Assembly: GCF_000585215.1 (NCBI RefSeq)
Contig: NZ_AONC01000045.1
Coordinates: 1-64,000 of the forward strand
From: Imhoffiella purpurea
GTDB taxonomy: Bacteria > Pseudomonadota > Gammaproteobacteria > Chromatiales > Chromatiaceae
Reading direction: 5' to 3'
Length of the DNA stretch: 64,000 nt
Under the pieces are notes generated by a model. The model was given only the letters and a program-made list of their open reading frames with translations. It had not been told where the DNA came from and did no database searches. Shown here one piece after another: positions 9,864-18,144 of this stretch (its first letter is position 1; every line of letters begins with the position of its first letter). Position numbers and translations under genes: made by a program.

Positions 9864-10874
9864 TCAACCCTGGCCCGGTTTGCGTCCGAGCAGATGATGG
9901 AAGTTGGCCAGGCGCTCGGGCGCGATGGATCCGGATTCGACCGCCTCGCGGATGGCGCAGTCTGGCTCATGGGCATGATGACAGTCGGCGAAGCGGCATC
10001 GACCCAGGAAGGGTGCGAATTCGCGGAATCCGCGCTGCAGTCCCTCGCGATCGATGGCGCCGAGCCGGAAACTGCGCACGCCGGGCGAGTCGATGAGGAA
10101 GCCGCCGCCGTTCAGCCGGTAGCAGGTCGCGGCAGACGTTGTATGGCGTCCCAGTCCCGTGGCCTTGGACAGGCGTCCGATCTGGATCTCCCGGTCCGGC
10201 AGCAGTGTCTTGACCAGAGAGGATTTGCCGACCCCCGACTGACCGACCAGGATGCTCGTCTCGCGGCCCAGCCGGGCGATCAGCGACGCGAGCGTTTCGG
10301 GGTCGCGCATGCTGACCCAATGGATTTCGTAGCCGATGTCTGGATAGTGCGAGAAACGGCGTGTGAAGATTGCGCGCGCGTCCGCGCCCAGGAGATCCAT
10401 CTTGTTGCCGACGATCAGCGGCTGGACGCCGATCAGCTCGGCGGCGACCAGATACTGGTCGACCAGATAGCCGCTGGGTTCGGGTTCTGGCGCGATCAGG
10501 ATCACCAGTTGGCTCAGGTTGGCGGCGAGCGGCTTGTCCCGGCCATTGAAATCGGGCCGGCTGAGCACCGTGGCGCGGGGCTGGATGGCGGTGACCACGC
10601 CCTGATCCTCGCCCGTCGACTGCCAGACGACCAGGTCTCCGCACACCGGATGTCCGATGTTCTGGCGTGACAGACAATGATGGATCCTGCCCTTTCCGTC
10701 CTCTACGGCCAGGTTGGCGCCGTGGCGGACCACCACCCGGCCCTCCATGGGCTCCGAGTGGGCATCGAATTCGGCCAGGGCGGCATCCGCGCGTGTGGCG
10801 AGCCGCTCGCGGCGCCGTTCCTGGATGGTACGGATACGCTCGATCTGGCGTTCTGAAAGCCGGCGTTTTGGCAT
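9864..10874 (-). CDS. rsgA: Ribosome small subunit-dependent GTPase RsgA
   Basis: A 336-residue circularly permuted GTPase that checks late 30S subunit maturation. An OB-fold domain is followed by the G motifs in permuted order: NKMD 157-160 (G4), GQSGVGKSS 211-219 (G1) and DSPG 262-265 (G3). A zinc-binding C-terminal module contains CRFADCHHAHEPDC. It converges on the diguanylate cyclase gene with only 6 bp between the stops, and lies just downstream of the small cytochrome gene (4-bp gap), so the two are probably co-transcribed. The usual rsgA neighbour orn sits divergently beyond the cytochrome gene, a common gammaproteobacterial arrangement. Confidence 0.95.
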   Translation of the reverse strand: MPKRRLSERQIERIRTIQERRRERLATRADAALAEFDAHSEPMEGRVVVRHGANLAVEDGKGRIHHCLSRQNIGHPVCGDLVVWQSTGEDQGVVTAIQPRATVLSRPDFNGRDKPLAANLSQLVILIAPEPEPSGYLVDQYLVAAELIGVQPLIVGNKMDLLGADARAIFTRRFSHYPDIGYEIHWVSMRDPETLASLIARLGRETSILVGQSGVGKSSLVKTLLPDREIQIGRLSKATGLGRHTTSAATCYRLNGGGFLIDSPGVRSFRLGAIDREGLQRGFREFAPFLGRCRFADCHHAHEPDCAIREAVESGSIAPERLANFHHLLGRKPGQG

Positions 10875-10878
10875 CGGA

Positions 10879-11163
10879 TCAGTGCTTGAAGTGGTAGAAA
10901 TTCTGGTTCAGATAGTCCGCGACCTTGGCGACGTCCTCGTCGAACCAGTTCAGGCCCAGACCCAGCTCGCAGCGCCGCACCTGTGTCTCGAGCTCCTCGG
11001 CCGAGCCGACCTTGCAGCCCATGCGGGTGTGGATTCCGCTGCCATGGCAGCCGATGCAACGATGCTGATAGAGCTCCTGTGCCGTTTCGGCGGCCGTCGC
11101 GTTGGCCATACAGACCAGCAGCCCGGCGCAGGCGAGGATTGGGGTGGGCTGTCGTTCGAGCAT
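10879..11163 (-). CDS. Small monohaem cytochrome c
   Basis: A 94-residue protein with a signal peptide (residues 1-25, ending ATAAE) and one haem-c site, CIGCH, at 36-40. The mature part is only about 70 residues. A C-terminal stretch with DEDVAKVADYLNQNFY resembles the last helix of class I cytochromes. There is no clear methionine in the usual sixth-ligand position, since the segment TRMGCKV lies only about ten residues after the haem site. It is likely a periplasmic electron carrier; partner unknown. It precedes rsgA in the same direction and is divergent from orn. Confidence 0.8.
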   Translation of the reverse strand: MLERQPTPILACAGLLVCMANATAAETAQELYQHRCIGCHGSGIHTRMGCKVGSAEELETQVRRCELGLGLNWFDEDVAKVADYLNQNFYHFKH

Positions 11164-11379
11164 GGATGCTTACTCCGAGTTCGTGATCTCGAACGCTATT
11201 GTAGGGGCTGATGCGAGGGACGGCAGCCTTCGCCGACTCCAATCCCTCTGGTGGTATCGCATCCGCTGGTCTCCGGACTGCGCTAGACTCCCCTCCGATC
11301 CGTTCCGGAGCGAGGCTGTCGGCCCTGGCCGCTGGTGTCCGTCGGCATCGTTTCGTTCACCCGAGGAGAGCATTGGAGC

Positions 11380-11928
11380 ATGAGCGAGAGCGAAAACAAC
11401 CTGATCTGGATCGATTTGGAGATGACCGGACTGGATCCCTCCAGCGACCGCGTTCTCGAGATCGCCACCATCGTCACCGACACCAATCTGCAGATCCTCG
11501 ACGAGGGGCCGGTCATCGCGATCCATCAGGACGAGTCCGTTCTGTCCACCATGGACGATTGGAACTGCGAGCATCATGGCGCCTCGGGGCTGCTGGATCG
11601 GGTACGCGCCAGCAAGGTCACCGAGGGGCAGGCGGAGTCCGCGACGCTCGCCTTTCTGGCCGACTACGTGCCGGCCGGGGCATCGCCCCTGTGCGGCAAC
11701 AGTATCTGTCAGGACCGGCGCTTTCTCGCCCGCTGGATGCCCAAGCTGGAGGGCTACTGCCACTATCGCAATCTCGACGTCAGTTCGCTGAAGATCCTGG
11801 CGCAGCGCTGGGCGCCCGAGGTGGCTCGCAGCGTCAAGAAGACCTCGCGTCATTTGGCGCTCGACGACATCCGCGAGTCGATCGAAGAGCTCCGTCACTA
11901 TCGAACCCACTTCATACGTCCCTTTTGA
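11380..11928 (+). CDS. orn: Oligoribonuclease
   Basis: A 182-residue DEDDh 3'-5' exonuclease that degrades 2-5 nt RNAs and finishes c-di-GMP turnover by cleaving pGpG. That role fits the several c-di-GMP enzymes in the window. Exonuclease motif I is [11 protein letters not shown] near residue 8, followed by [11 protein letters not shown] and a C-terminal [18 protein letters not shown] with the catalytic His and Asp. The length matches E. coli Orn (181). The start at 11380 has GGAG at 11375-11378; an in-frame ATG at 11335 would add residues not found in the family. Confidence 0.95.
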   Translation: MSESENNLIWIDLEMTGLDPSSDRVLEIATIVTDTNLQILDEGPVIAIHQDESVLSTMDDWNCEHHGASGLLDRVRASKVTEGQAESATLAFLADYVPAGASPLCGNSICQDRRFLARWMPKLEGYCHYRNLDVSSLKILAQRWAPEVARSVKKTSRHLALDDIRESIEELRHYRTHFIRPF

Positions 11929-12236
11929 TCTCGCCGGGTTCGTCCTTGGGCGCTCGTCGCATCCACCGATGGGTCGAGCCTTTTTCCTAGCTTGCAGATC
12001 CGGTATTTAGTGATTAGTATTCCGGACCTTTTCCCTTGCCAGTCCATCCAAGCGGATGGGCCATGATGCGCTTGCAGCGCGGGCATCCCGTCGGGATGTC
12101 GGCAACTCTGGAGACCGCCTCGCGATTGGGCTCTCCGCCGGGTGAGTAGCACCCGACTCTCTCTTGGGCACTCGTGGATCGAGGCCTGATTCGTTCACCA
12201 ACTGACAGCCGTGGATTTGGCTGAGGGGAGGTTGCC
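11929..12236. other. Intergenic region between orn and the radical SAM gene
   Basis: No gene is supported. The region carries small inverted repeats: CCATCC/GGATGG at 12044-12059 and CATCCCG/CGGGATG at 12084-12098. A short T-run follows a GC-rich segment near 11970-11985 and may end orn transcription. A strong ribosome binding site for the next gene lies at about 12223-12230. Confidence 0.4.
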
Positions 12237-13613
12237 ATGTTGACCACTCACGTCGCAGGAGCCGCAAGGCACGACGGCATCCTGAGGCCGCGTCGGTTTC
12301 AGGTCTTTACCGATCGCCATTTCGACCAGATCGAACGGTTGAAGTCTCTGGATCCGGAGCATCGCTTCGCCATGCAGGTCGTGGCCAGCGTTCTGCCGTT
12401 CCGGGTCAATCAGTATGTCATCGACGAGCTCATCGACTGGAGCCGGGTTCCCGAGGATCCGATCTTTCAGCTGACCTTCCCCCAGCGGGGCATGTTGTCC
12501 GATGCCGACTTCGAGCGGATGGCCGATCTGCACCGTCGCGGCGCCAGCCGGGATGAGATTCAGACCCTCGCCAACGAGATCCGGGTGCGGCTCAATCCGC
12601 ATCCGGCCGGGCAGATGGACCTCAACACGCCGACCGACGAGGGGTGTCCGCTCGAGGGGCTTCAACACAAGTACCGTGAAACGGTGCTTTTCTTCCCGGC
12701 TCAGGGGCAGACCTGTCACTCCTACTGCAGCTTTTGCTTTCGCTGGGCGCAATTCGTCGGCGACAAGACGCTGAAGATCGCCACCAACGAGGCCGGGATG
12801 CTGCACCGTTATCTGCGCCAGCATCGCCAGGTCACGGATCTGCTGGTGACCGGCGGCGATCCTATGGTGATGAAGGCTCGTCACCTCTCTTCCTATCTGA
12901 CACCTCTGCTGAACGCCGATCTGGAGCATATCCAAACGGTTCGCATCGGGACCAAGTCCCTGTCGTTCTGGCCGTATCGGTTCGTCACCGACGAGGATGC
13001 GGACGAGATGCTCGGATTGTTCGAGCGTCTCATCGAAGGCGGCAAGCACGTGGCCATCATGGCCCACTACAACCATCCGCGCGAGCTCTCGACCGAGGTC
13101 GCTCATGAGGCCATACGCCGGCTGCGCGACGTGGGCGTGGAGATCCGCAGTCAGGGTCCGCTGCTGGGACACATCAACGACGACCCGCGCGTCTGGTCCG
13201 ATCTCTGGACGGCTCAGGTCAGGCAGGGAATCATCCCCTATTACATGTTCGTCGAGCGCGATACCGGCGCTCAGCACTATTTCGGCGTTCCTCTGGCGCG
13301 TGCCTGGGAGATCTATCGTCAGGCCATGCAGCGCGTCTCCGGTCTGGGACGGACCGCGCGCGGTCCCTCCATGTCGGCCGGACCTGGCAAGGTGGAGATC
13401 CAGGGCATCACCGAGATCCAGGGCGAAAAGGTCTTCGTCCTGCGCTTCATCCAGGGACGCGATGCCGATTGGGTTCAGCGGCCCTTCTTCGCCAGATACG
13501 ATCCCGAGGCCACTTGGCTCGATCAGCTGAAGCCGGCCTTCGGAGAGGAGAGCTTCTTCTTCGACAAGGAATATGCCGCCATGCAGCAGGGCCTGGTTCG
13601 GGCCATTCAGTAG
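12237..13613 (+). CDS. KamA-family radical SAM protein (lysine 2,3-aminomutase-like)
   Basis: A 458-residue protein with the radical SAM cluster motif C160-X3-C164-X2-C167 (CHSYCSFCFRW), which binds a 4Fe-4S cluster and SAM. The surrounding sequence, with RETVLFFPAQGQTCHSYC and LLVTGGDPMVM, is that of the lysine 2,3-aminomutase family, whose members shift an amino group using PLP and a 5'-deoxyadenosyl radical. It is longer than EpmB-type proteins and has a C-terminal extension after residue 370. The substrate cannot be read from sequence. The start has GGGGAGG 8 bp upstream. It is monocistronic, with a hairpin after the stop. Confidence 0.8.
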   Translation: MLTTHVAGAARHDGILRPRRFQVFTDRHFDQIERLKSLDPEHRFAMQVVASVLPFRVNQYVIDELIDWSRVPEDPIFQLTFPQRGMLSDADFERMADLHRRGASRDEIQTLANEIRVRLNPHPAGQMDLNTPTDEGCPLEGLQHKYRETVLFFPAQGQTCHSYCSFCFRWAQFVGDKTLKIATNEAGMLHRYLRQHRQVTDLLVTGGDPMVMKARHLSSYLTPLLNADLEHIQTVRIGTKSLSFWPYRFVTDEDADEMLGLFERLIEGGKHVAIMAHYNHPRELSTEVAHEAIRRLRDVGVEIRSQGPLLGHINDDPRVWSDLWTAQVRQGIIPYYMFVERDTGAQHYFGVPLARAWEIYRQAMQRVSGLGRTARGPSMSAGPGKVEIQGITEIQGEKVFVLRFIQGRDADWVQRPFFARYDPEATWLDQLKPAFGEESFFFDKEYAAMQQGLVRAIQ

Positions 13614-13632
13614 GCAGTTCGCCTCCATGACC

Positions 13633-13664
13633 GTCCTGGACCCGCAATGACGCGGATCCAGGAC
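13633..13664. terminator. Hairpin between convergent genes
   Basis: GTCCTGGACCCGC at 13633-13645 pairs with GCGGATCCAGGAC at 13652-13664 with one mismatch and a six-base loop. It lies between the ends of the radical SAM and GNAT genes, so it can act on both strands. No U-run follows it. Confidence 0.5.
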
Positions 13665-13674
13665 CCGGTCGGTC

Positions 13675-14352
13675 TCAGATCGCCAATTGGCGGTGCAGTC
13701 CCTCGTCCCAGTCGGCCGTCAGGCTGCGGAAGATCCAGTTGCGGCTGCGGCGCAGCCGCTGATAAGCGGCCTTCAGATCCAGGATGAGCGTGATCCGGCG
13801 ACTGGCGCAGCGCAGTTCGCCGCGCTCGTGGGTCGCGACCGCGGCGAAGCCCATGACCCGGGTATGGAAGCCGTAGGGCGAATGGGGGTCGTTCTCGAAG
13901 ACGTCGGTGATGTAATGGGTGAAGCCGCGTTCGACCGTCTCCCGGGTGGCCGCGCGCATCAGCGCCACCGCGATCATCAGGTTGCGGCGGCAGCTTGGGA
14001 CGATCGCGAAGCGGCCGATCTCGGCGATCCGGTTGGTGCGGAGGAATTGATCCACATCGATCCGCTGGTCCAGCAGATCGATCTCGTACTCGCGATACTG
14101 GGCGACAGGGGGCTGATAGTGGATGCGCAGCACGCCGACCGGCTCCTCGTCCCTGAGGGCGACGAACCAGGAGATCTGGCTCTCGTTCAGATCGCTCTCG
14201 GGAAGCTGGGACTCGGCCTCGATCACCCAGCGCTTCTCGTCCCGATAGGTCGATCGCAGCACGCTCAACGCCTGCTCGCGGGTCTCGGGTGTTTCGACTC
14301 GTGTGACGCGGATCTTCTTGGGCACGACGCTGTTCCTCGCGGCTGAAGCCAT
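13675..14352 (-). CDS. GNAT-family acyltransferase
   Basis: A 225-residue protein with a GNAT-type acyl-CoA or acyl-ACP binding region, IAEIGRFAIVPSCRRNLMIAVALMRAA, at about residues 112-138. The N-terminal part (WVIEAESQLPESD... FVALRDEEPVGVLRI) and the long charged C-terminus resemble GNAT proteins that N-acylate amino acids, such as the FeeM or OlsB types, more than small-molecule acetyltransferases. It follows a PlsC-like gene by 41 bp on the same strand. A GNAT plus PlsC pair recalls OlsB/OlsA ornithine-lipid synthesis, but that is only an inference and no OlsB signature was seen. Confidence 0.65.
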   Translation of the reverse strand: MASAARNSVVPKKIRVTRVETPETREQALSVLRSTYRDEKRWVIEAESQLPESDLNESQISWFVALRDEEPVGVLRIHYQPPVAQYREYEIDLLDQRIDVDQFLRTNRIAEIGRFAIVPSCRRNLMIAVALMRAATRETVERGFTHYITDVFENDPHSPYGFHTRVMGFAAVATHERGELRCASRRITLILDLKAAYQRLRRSRNWIFRSLTADWDEGLHRQLAI

Positions 14353-14393
14353 TCGGTCGGTTGTCTGGGGGGAAATGCGTTGAGATGGGTCGT

Positions 14394-15224
14394 CTAGGAC
14401 TGGGCGGTTCCTTTACCGCAGAGCGGGGCGATTCCCTCCATGATCTGGGCCTTGAAGCCGGCGACGGTCAGTCGTCCGGGCCGCTCGCTGCGGAATGGCG
14501 GGTGGAGCGGCTCGCCGACGACGAATTCGATGGGGCTGGACGGGTCGATGCGGCTCCCGCCGTCGCGTGTGCCGGCGAAGCGGATCCCCATCGGCAGCAC
14601 CGGCACTCCGCAGACGATGGCCAGACGGGCGGCCCCGGAGCGTGCCGGACGCAGCCTGTCCGCCGCGCCGTTGACGGTTCCCTCGGGAAAGATCCCGATC
14701 GAGCGGCCCTCGTCGAGCCGTCGGCGCGCGGCTTCGTAAGGCGTCGTCGGGCCGGCATGCGCCTGGCGGAAGCGGTTCAGGAAGGCCGGTCGTGCCGGTT
14801 TGCGGGCGATGGTGATGGCTCCGGCCCGGTCGTAGAGATGGCCGACGCCCGGGATGAGCCTGAAATTCCAGTCGGCCAGGAAATGCACCGGCCGGCCGCC
14901 GCGCAGCAGCATCAGCAGCGCGGTGAGAAAGACGACCTCGCGGCGCGAGCTGTGATTGACCGCCAGGATGAAGGGATCCGCCGCGGGCAGCAGCCGCTCG
15001 GCATTCCGGATAGGGCGCACCTGTCGCAGGGCGAGACTCGCGGCCAGCCGCACCAGGAGGCGATCGCCGGCGCGGTCCAGCGACGGCAGGGGAAGGCTCC
15101 AGACGGGTGTCTCGCGGGGATCCGCAAATGGCTTGTTCGCTGGCGTCGAGTCGATCGCGACGGGCATGGGTGCGAAGTCGGCTGTACTTGGACTATCGGC
15201 CATCTTCGCAGGCGTGGGTTGCAT
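14394..15224 (-). CDS. PlsC-like lysophospholipid acyltransferase
   Basis: A 276-residue protein of the PlsC/LPLAT family, which adds an acyl chain to a lysolipid at the inner membrane. The glycerophosphate-binding motif FPEGT is at 179-183. The catalytic block reads NHSSRREVVF with H91, so the usual HX4D acid is Glu at position 96. A hydrophobic stretch (residues 96-107) and RFAGTRDGG follow. The first 40 residues are proline- and alanine-rich and unlike the family; a second ATG at 15203 is possible, and neither start has a clear ribosome binding site. Likely in one operon with the GNAT gene downstream. Confidence 0.75.
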   Translation of the reverse strand: MQPTPAKMADSPSTADFAPMPVAIDSTPANKPFADPRETPVWSLPLPSLDRAGDRLLVRLAASLALRQVRPIRNAERLLPAADPFILAVNHSSRREVVFLTALLMLLRGGRPVHFLADWNFRLIPGVGHLYDRAGAITIARKPARPAFLNRFRQAHAGPTTPYEAARRRLDEGRSIGIFPEGTVNGAADRLRPARSGAARLAIVCGVPVLPMGIRFAGTRDGGSRIDPSSPIEFVVGEPLHPPFRSERPGRLTVAGFKAQIMEGIAPLCGKGTAQS

Positions 15225-15330
15225 TCCCGCGACCGTTTCTTTGCACTTGTTTGTCCGCGCGGCGGCGTCACGGAACTGTCAGCCTCGGCCGATAGAGTGG
15301 ATGCGCTCGGGCATCCGGAGAGAAATCAGA

Positions 15331-16116
15331 GTGGAAACCTTTACCGTATCCTCATGGAGCGAGTTGCAGGAGATCCTGTTCGCCGATTCCTGGGTCCCGG
15401 AGATCGGCCGCTACCGTTCGCGCTACGCCTTCCGCGGACTCTCGGATGCCGACTATGGGCTCGAGACCACCCTGATGCGGCTGGGCGGCGGCTATGCCCA
15501 GCTCGAGCGTCATCTGCTGCGCAATTTCCGCAAATACGCCCACCGGCGGGTAGTGGAGCGCGACTCGGTGTGGCACTGGCTGGCGGTGGCCCAGCACTAT
15601 GGTCTGCCGACCCGGCTGCTCGACTGGACCTATTCGCCTTTCGTGGCCTTGCATTTCGCCACCGCCCATGTCGACAAGATCGACCGCGACGGCGTCATCT
15701 GGGCGGTCAACTATCTCGCCACCCACCGCATGGCGCCGGAGCGGCTGCTGTCGCGTCTGGAGCTGGAGGGGGCCAACGTCTTCACCGTCGAGATGCTCTC
15801 CGAGACCGTCAAGTCGCTTACCGAGCTGGATCAGCTGTCCGACCTGCCCTTCACGCTCTTCTTCGAGCCGCCCTCGATCGACGACCGCATCGTCAACCAG
15901 TTCGCCTTCTTCTCGGTCAGCTCGGATCCGATGCTGGCCATGGACCGCTGGCTCCTGGACCATCCCGGGATCTGTCGGCGGATCGTCATTCCGGCCGAAT
16001 TGAAGTGGGAGATCCGCGACAAGCTGGATCAGTCCAACGTGACCGAACGGGTCTTCTTTCCTGGCTTGGAAGGGCTGACGGCCTGGCTGAAGCGGCACTA
16101 CAGTCCGCGTTGCTGA
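15331..16116 (+). CDS. FRG-domain protein
   Basis: A 261-residue protein with a FRG domain, named for the conserved F-R-G seen here in RYAFRGLSDADYGLETTLMR near residue 34. Further family features are HWLAVAQHYGLPTRLLDWTYSPFVALHFA at about residues 85-113 and the IPAELKWEIRDKL segment near the C-terminus. FRG proteins often occur in defence or toxin contexts, but their biochemical role is poorly known, and none of these neighbours is a defence gene. GTG at 15331 is chosen because GGAGAG lies 8 bp upstream; ATG at 15301 is in frame and would add 10 residues. Confidence 0.75.
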   Translation: METFTVSSWSELQEILFADSWVPEIGRYRSRYAFRGLSDADYGLETTLMRLGGGYAQLERHLLRNFRKYAHRRVVERDSVWHWLAVAQHYGLPTRLLDWTYSPFVALHFATAHVDKIDRDGVIWAVNYLATHRMAPERLLSRLELEGANVFTVEMLSETVKSLTELDQLSDLPFTLFFEPPSIDDRIVNQFAFFSVSSDPMLAMDRWLLDHPGICRRIVIPAELKWEIRDKLDQSNVTERVFFPGLEGLTAWLKRHYSPRC

Positions 16117-16126
16117 AAACAGTCAT

Positions 16127-16225
16127 GTAGGTTGGGCCGACGTACGAGGCCCAACAGGTCGCCTTATCCGGGGCGCGCCAGCCAGCCGCCGCCTTGTTGG
16201 GCCTCCTCGCGTCGGCCCAACCTAC
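16127..16225. repeat. GTAGG-ended inverted-repeat element (copy 1)
   Basis: A 99-bp element begins GTAGGTTGGGCC and ends with the complement GGCCCAACCTAC. Inside each arm there is a further GGGCC/GGCCC pairing, so it can fold as one long or two short hairpins. It resembles REP or MITE-like elements. Two related elements occur at 38423-38616 and 48272-48380. Confidence 0.65.
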
Positions 16226-16286
16226 CGTCCGTTTCATGTTTCGAGGCGTCCGCCGGGAGCCCTATCCGGTGTGCGCCGACTCGGCT

Positions 16287-17834
16287 TCATTTGCCCATGG
16301 GCCGTTTCTCGCCGCAGGGCAGATAGCCGGCCGTGGGCGAGGGCGGGTTCTTGAGCGCCTCGTTCAGCGAGTCGCAGATGGTGCGCAGGACCTTGACGCG
16401 GGCATAGGGCTTGTCGTTGCCCTCGACCAGGGTCCAGGGGGCGTGCTTGGTGCTGGTACGCACGACCATCTCGTTGACCGCCTCCTTGTACTGGGGCCAT
16501 TTCTCGCGGTTCCGCCAGTCCTCGTCCGTGATCTTGTATTGCTTGTAGGGCACGTCCTCGCGGTCCTTGAAGCGCTTGAGCTGCTCCTCCTGGCTGATAT
16601 GGATCCAGAACTTGACCAGGATGACACCGCTGTCGACCAGCTGCTCCTCGAAGCGGTTGATCTCGGAATAGGCGCGGCGCCATTCGGCGTCGGCGGCGAA
16701 TCCCTCGACGCGCTCGACCAGGACCCGCCCGTACCAGGAACGGTCGTAGATGGTGATATGGCCGGCCCGCGGAAGATGACGCCAGAAGCGCCACAGATAG
16801 TGATGGGCCTTCTCCTCGTCGGTGGGCGCGGCGACCGGGATCGAACGGAACAGCCGGGCGTCGACGGCGCTGGTGATGCGCCGGATGGCACCGCCCTTGC
16901 CGCCGGCGTCCATGCCCTCGAAGACCAGTACCGTGGAGCGCTTCTGGTTGTAGGCGGACCAGGCGAGCTCGTTGATCTCGGTCTGGAGCTTCTTGAGGCG
17001 ACTCTTGTAATCGTCGCGGGGCAGGGTGAGCGAGAGGTCCAGCTGGTCGAGCAATGTGATCTGAGCCGTGGGGCTTTCCGGGAGGTCGGGGCCGGGGATG
17101 GTGCCGTTCGGTTCGTCGGGCGTCGTCTCGGCGATGCGCGAGCGGATGGCATGCAGCAGCGTCTTGCCGACGGTGAGATCGCGATAGCGCCGATCGCCGG
17201 CCTCGACCAGATACCAGGGCGAGGTGCCTCGGTCGGTGTGGAGGATGACCCGCTCGGCGACCTGTTCGAAGGCGGCATAGTGCTCGGAGAACTTGCTCTT
17301 GTCCGGCACCATCTTCCAGCGGCTCTTGTCGTCGCGCGACAGCTCCTTGAGCCGGGACTTCTGGTCGGACTCCGACATGTGGAACCAGAACTTGACGATG
17401 AGTGCGCCGTCCTGGGTCAGCATGCGCTCGAAGTCGACGATCCGGTTCAGTTCGCCGTCGAGCTCGGCCTCGCTGCAGGCGTCCTTGAAGCGGTGCTCGA
17501 TGGGGGTCTGGTACCAGCCGCCGAAGAGGATGGAGATCTCGCCGCGCGCGGGCATGGAACGCCAGAAGCGCCAGTAGCGCGGACGCTCGCGTTCCTCGTC
17601 CGATTCGTCCCAGAAGGCGAAGTTCTGCACCCCTCGGGTGTCCAGCCATTCGTTGAGACGGTTGACCACCTCGCCCTTGCCGGCGGCCTCCACGCCCGAG
17701 ACCAGTACGATCACCGGGATATTGGAGACCCTGAGATCACGTTGGACGGCGAGGAGCTGGGTTCGGAGTTCTTCCTGCTGTTCCTTGAAGTCCTGCTTGC
17801 TGACCGTGCGGCCGACCTTCGTTGCTTCGAACAT
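16287..17834 (-). CDS. pap: Polyphosphate:AMP phosphotransferase, dual-domain PPK2
   Basis: A 515-residue cytoplasmic enzyme that phosphorylates AMP to ADP using polyphosphate. It has two fused PPK2 domains. The N-terminal one has a Walker A-like SGVEAAGKGE at 46-55 and is usually inactive. The C-terminal one has FEGMDAGGKGGAIRRI at about 302-317 and YDRSWYGRVLVERVEGF, the lid segment typical of active class II PPK2. The pairing and length match Pseudomonas-type Pap. The ATG at 17834 follows a purine-rich stretch with GAGGAAA. It stands alone; the divergent upstream region belongs to the molybdoenzyme operon. Confidence 0.92.
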   Translation of the reverse strand: MFEATKVGRTVSKQDFKEQQEELRTQLLAVQRDLRVSNIPVIVLVSGVEAAGKGEVVNRLNEWLDTRGVQNFAFWDESDEERERPRYWRFWRSMPARGEISILFGGWYQTPIEHRFKDACSEAELDGELNRIVDFERMLTQDGALIVKFWFHMSESDQKSRLKELSRDDKSRWKMVPDKSKFSEHYAAFEQVAERVILHTDRGTSPWYLVEAGDRRYRDLTVGKTLLHAIRSRIAETTPDEPNGTIPGPDLPESPTAQITLLDQLDLSLTLPRDDYKSRLKKLQTEINELAWSAYNQKRSTVLVFEGMDAGGKGGAIRRITSAVDARLFRSIPVAAPTDEEKAHHYLWRFWRHLPRAGHITIYDRSWYGRVLVERVEGFAADAEWRRAYSEINRFEEQLVDSGVILVKFWIHISQEEQLKRFKDREDVPYKQYKITDEDWRNREKWPQYKEAVNEMVVRTSTKHAPWTLVEGNDKPYARVKVLRTICDSLNEALKNPPSPTAGYLPCGEKRPMGK

Positions 17835-18144
17835 GCATCATTTCCTCGTCGGGCTGGATGTCAGGGGTAGTGGGCCGAGTTTAGGCCAAGTTGGAGTCTC
17901 TTCTCCGCAAATCGAGACGACCACCCCCGATATCCGTCCAAACTGTGATTCAAGATCCGAACCGGGCCATTTTGGCGGGCGCGATTGATACATATCAAGG
18001 ATTCAGGACCTTCTTATGGAGGCGACTCTCGGCCTTGTCTTAATGTTGCGCTCCGACCCTCGCTCGCCGCATGACCGCAAGCAAGAAACCCGCATCCCGC
18101 GGCCATGACCCGGGATCGAAACGACCACCTTGGAGGACTGTCCC
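17835..18144. other. Divergent promoter region of pap and the molybdoenzyme operon
   Basis: A 310-bp non-coding region. It holds a perfect FNR-type site at 17985-17998 and the GGAGGACT ribosome binding site (18132-18139) of the molybdoenzyme gene. No gene is seen in it. Confidence 0.6.
17985..17998 (+). promoter_or_regulatory. FNR/ANR-type box
   Basis: TTGATACATATCAA is an exact match to the FNR consensus TTGAT-N4-ATCAA. Its centre is about 153 bp before the start codon of the molybdoenzyme gene. A transcript starting around 18027-18033 would place it at the activating position, suggesting that the operon is induced at low oxygen. Confidence 0.75.
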
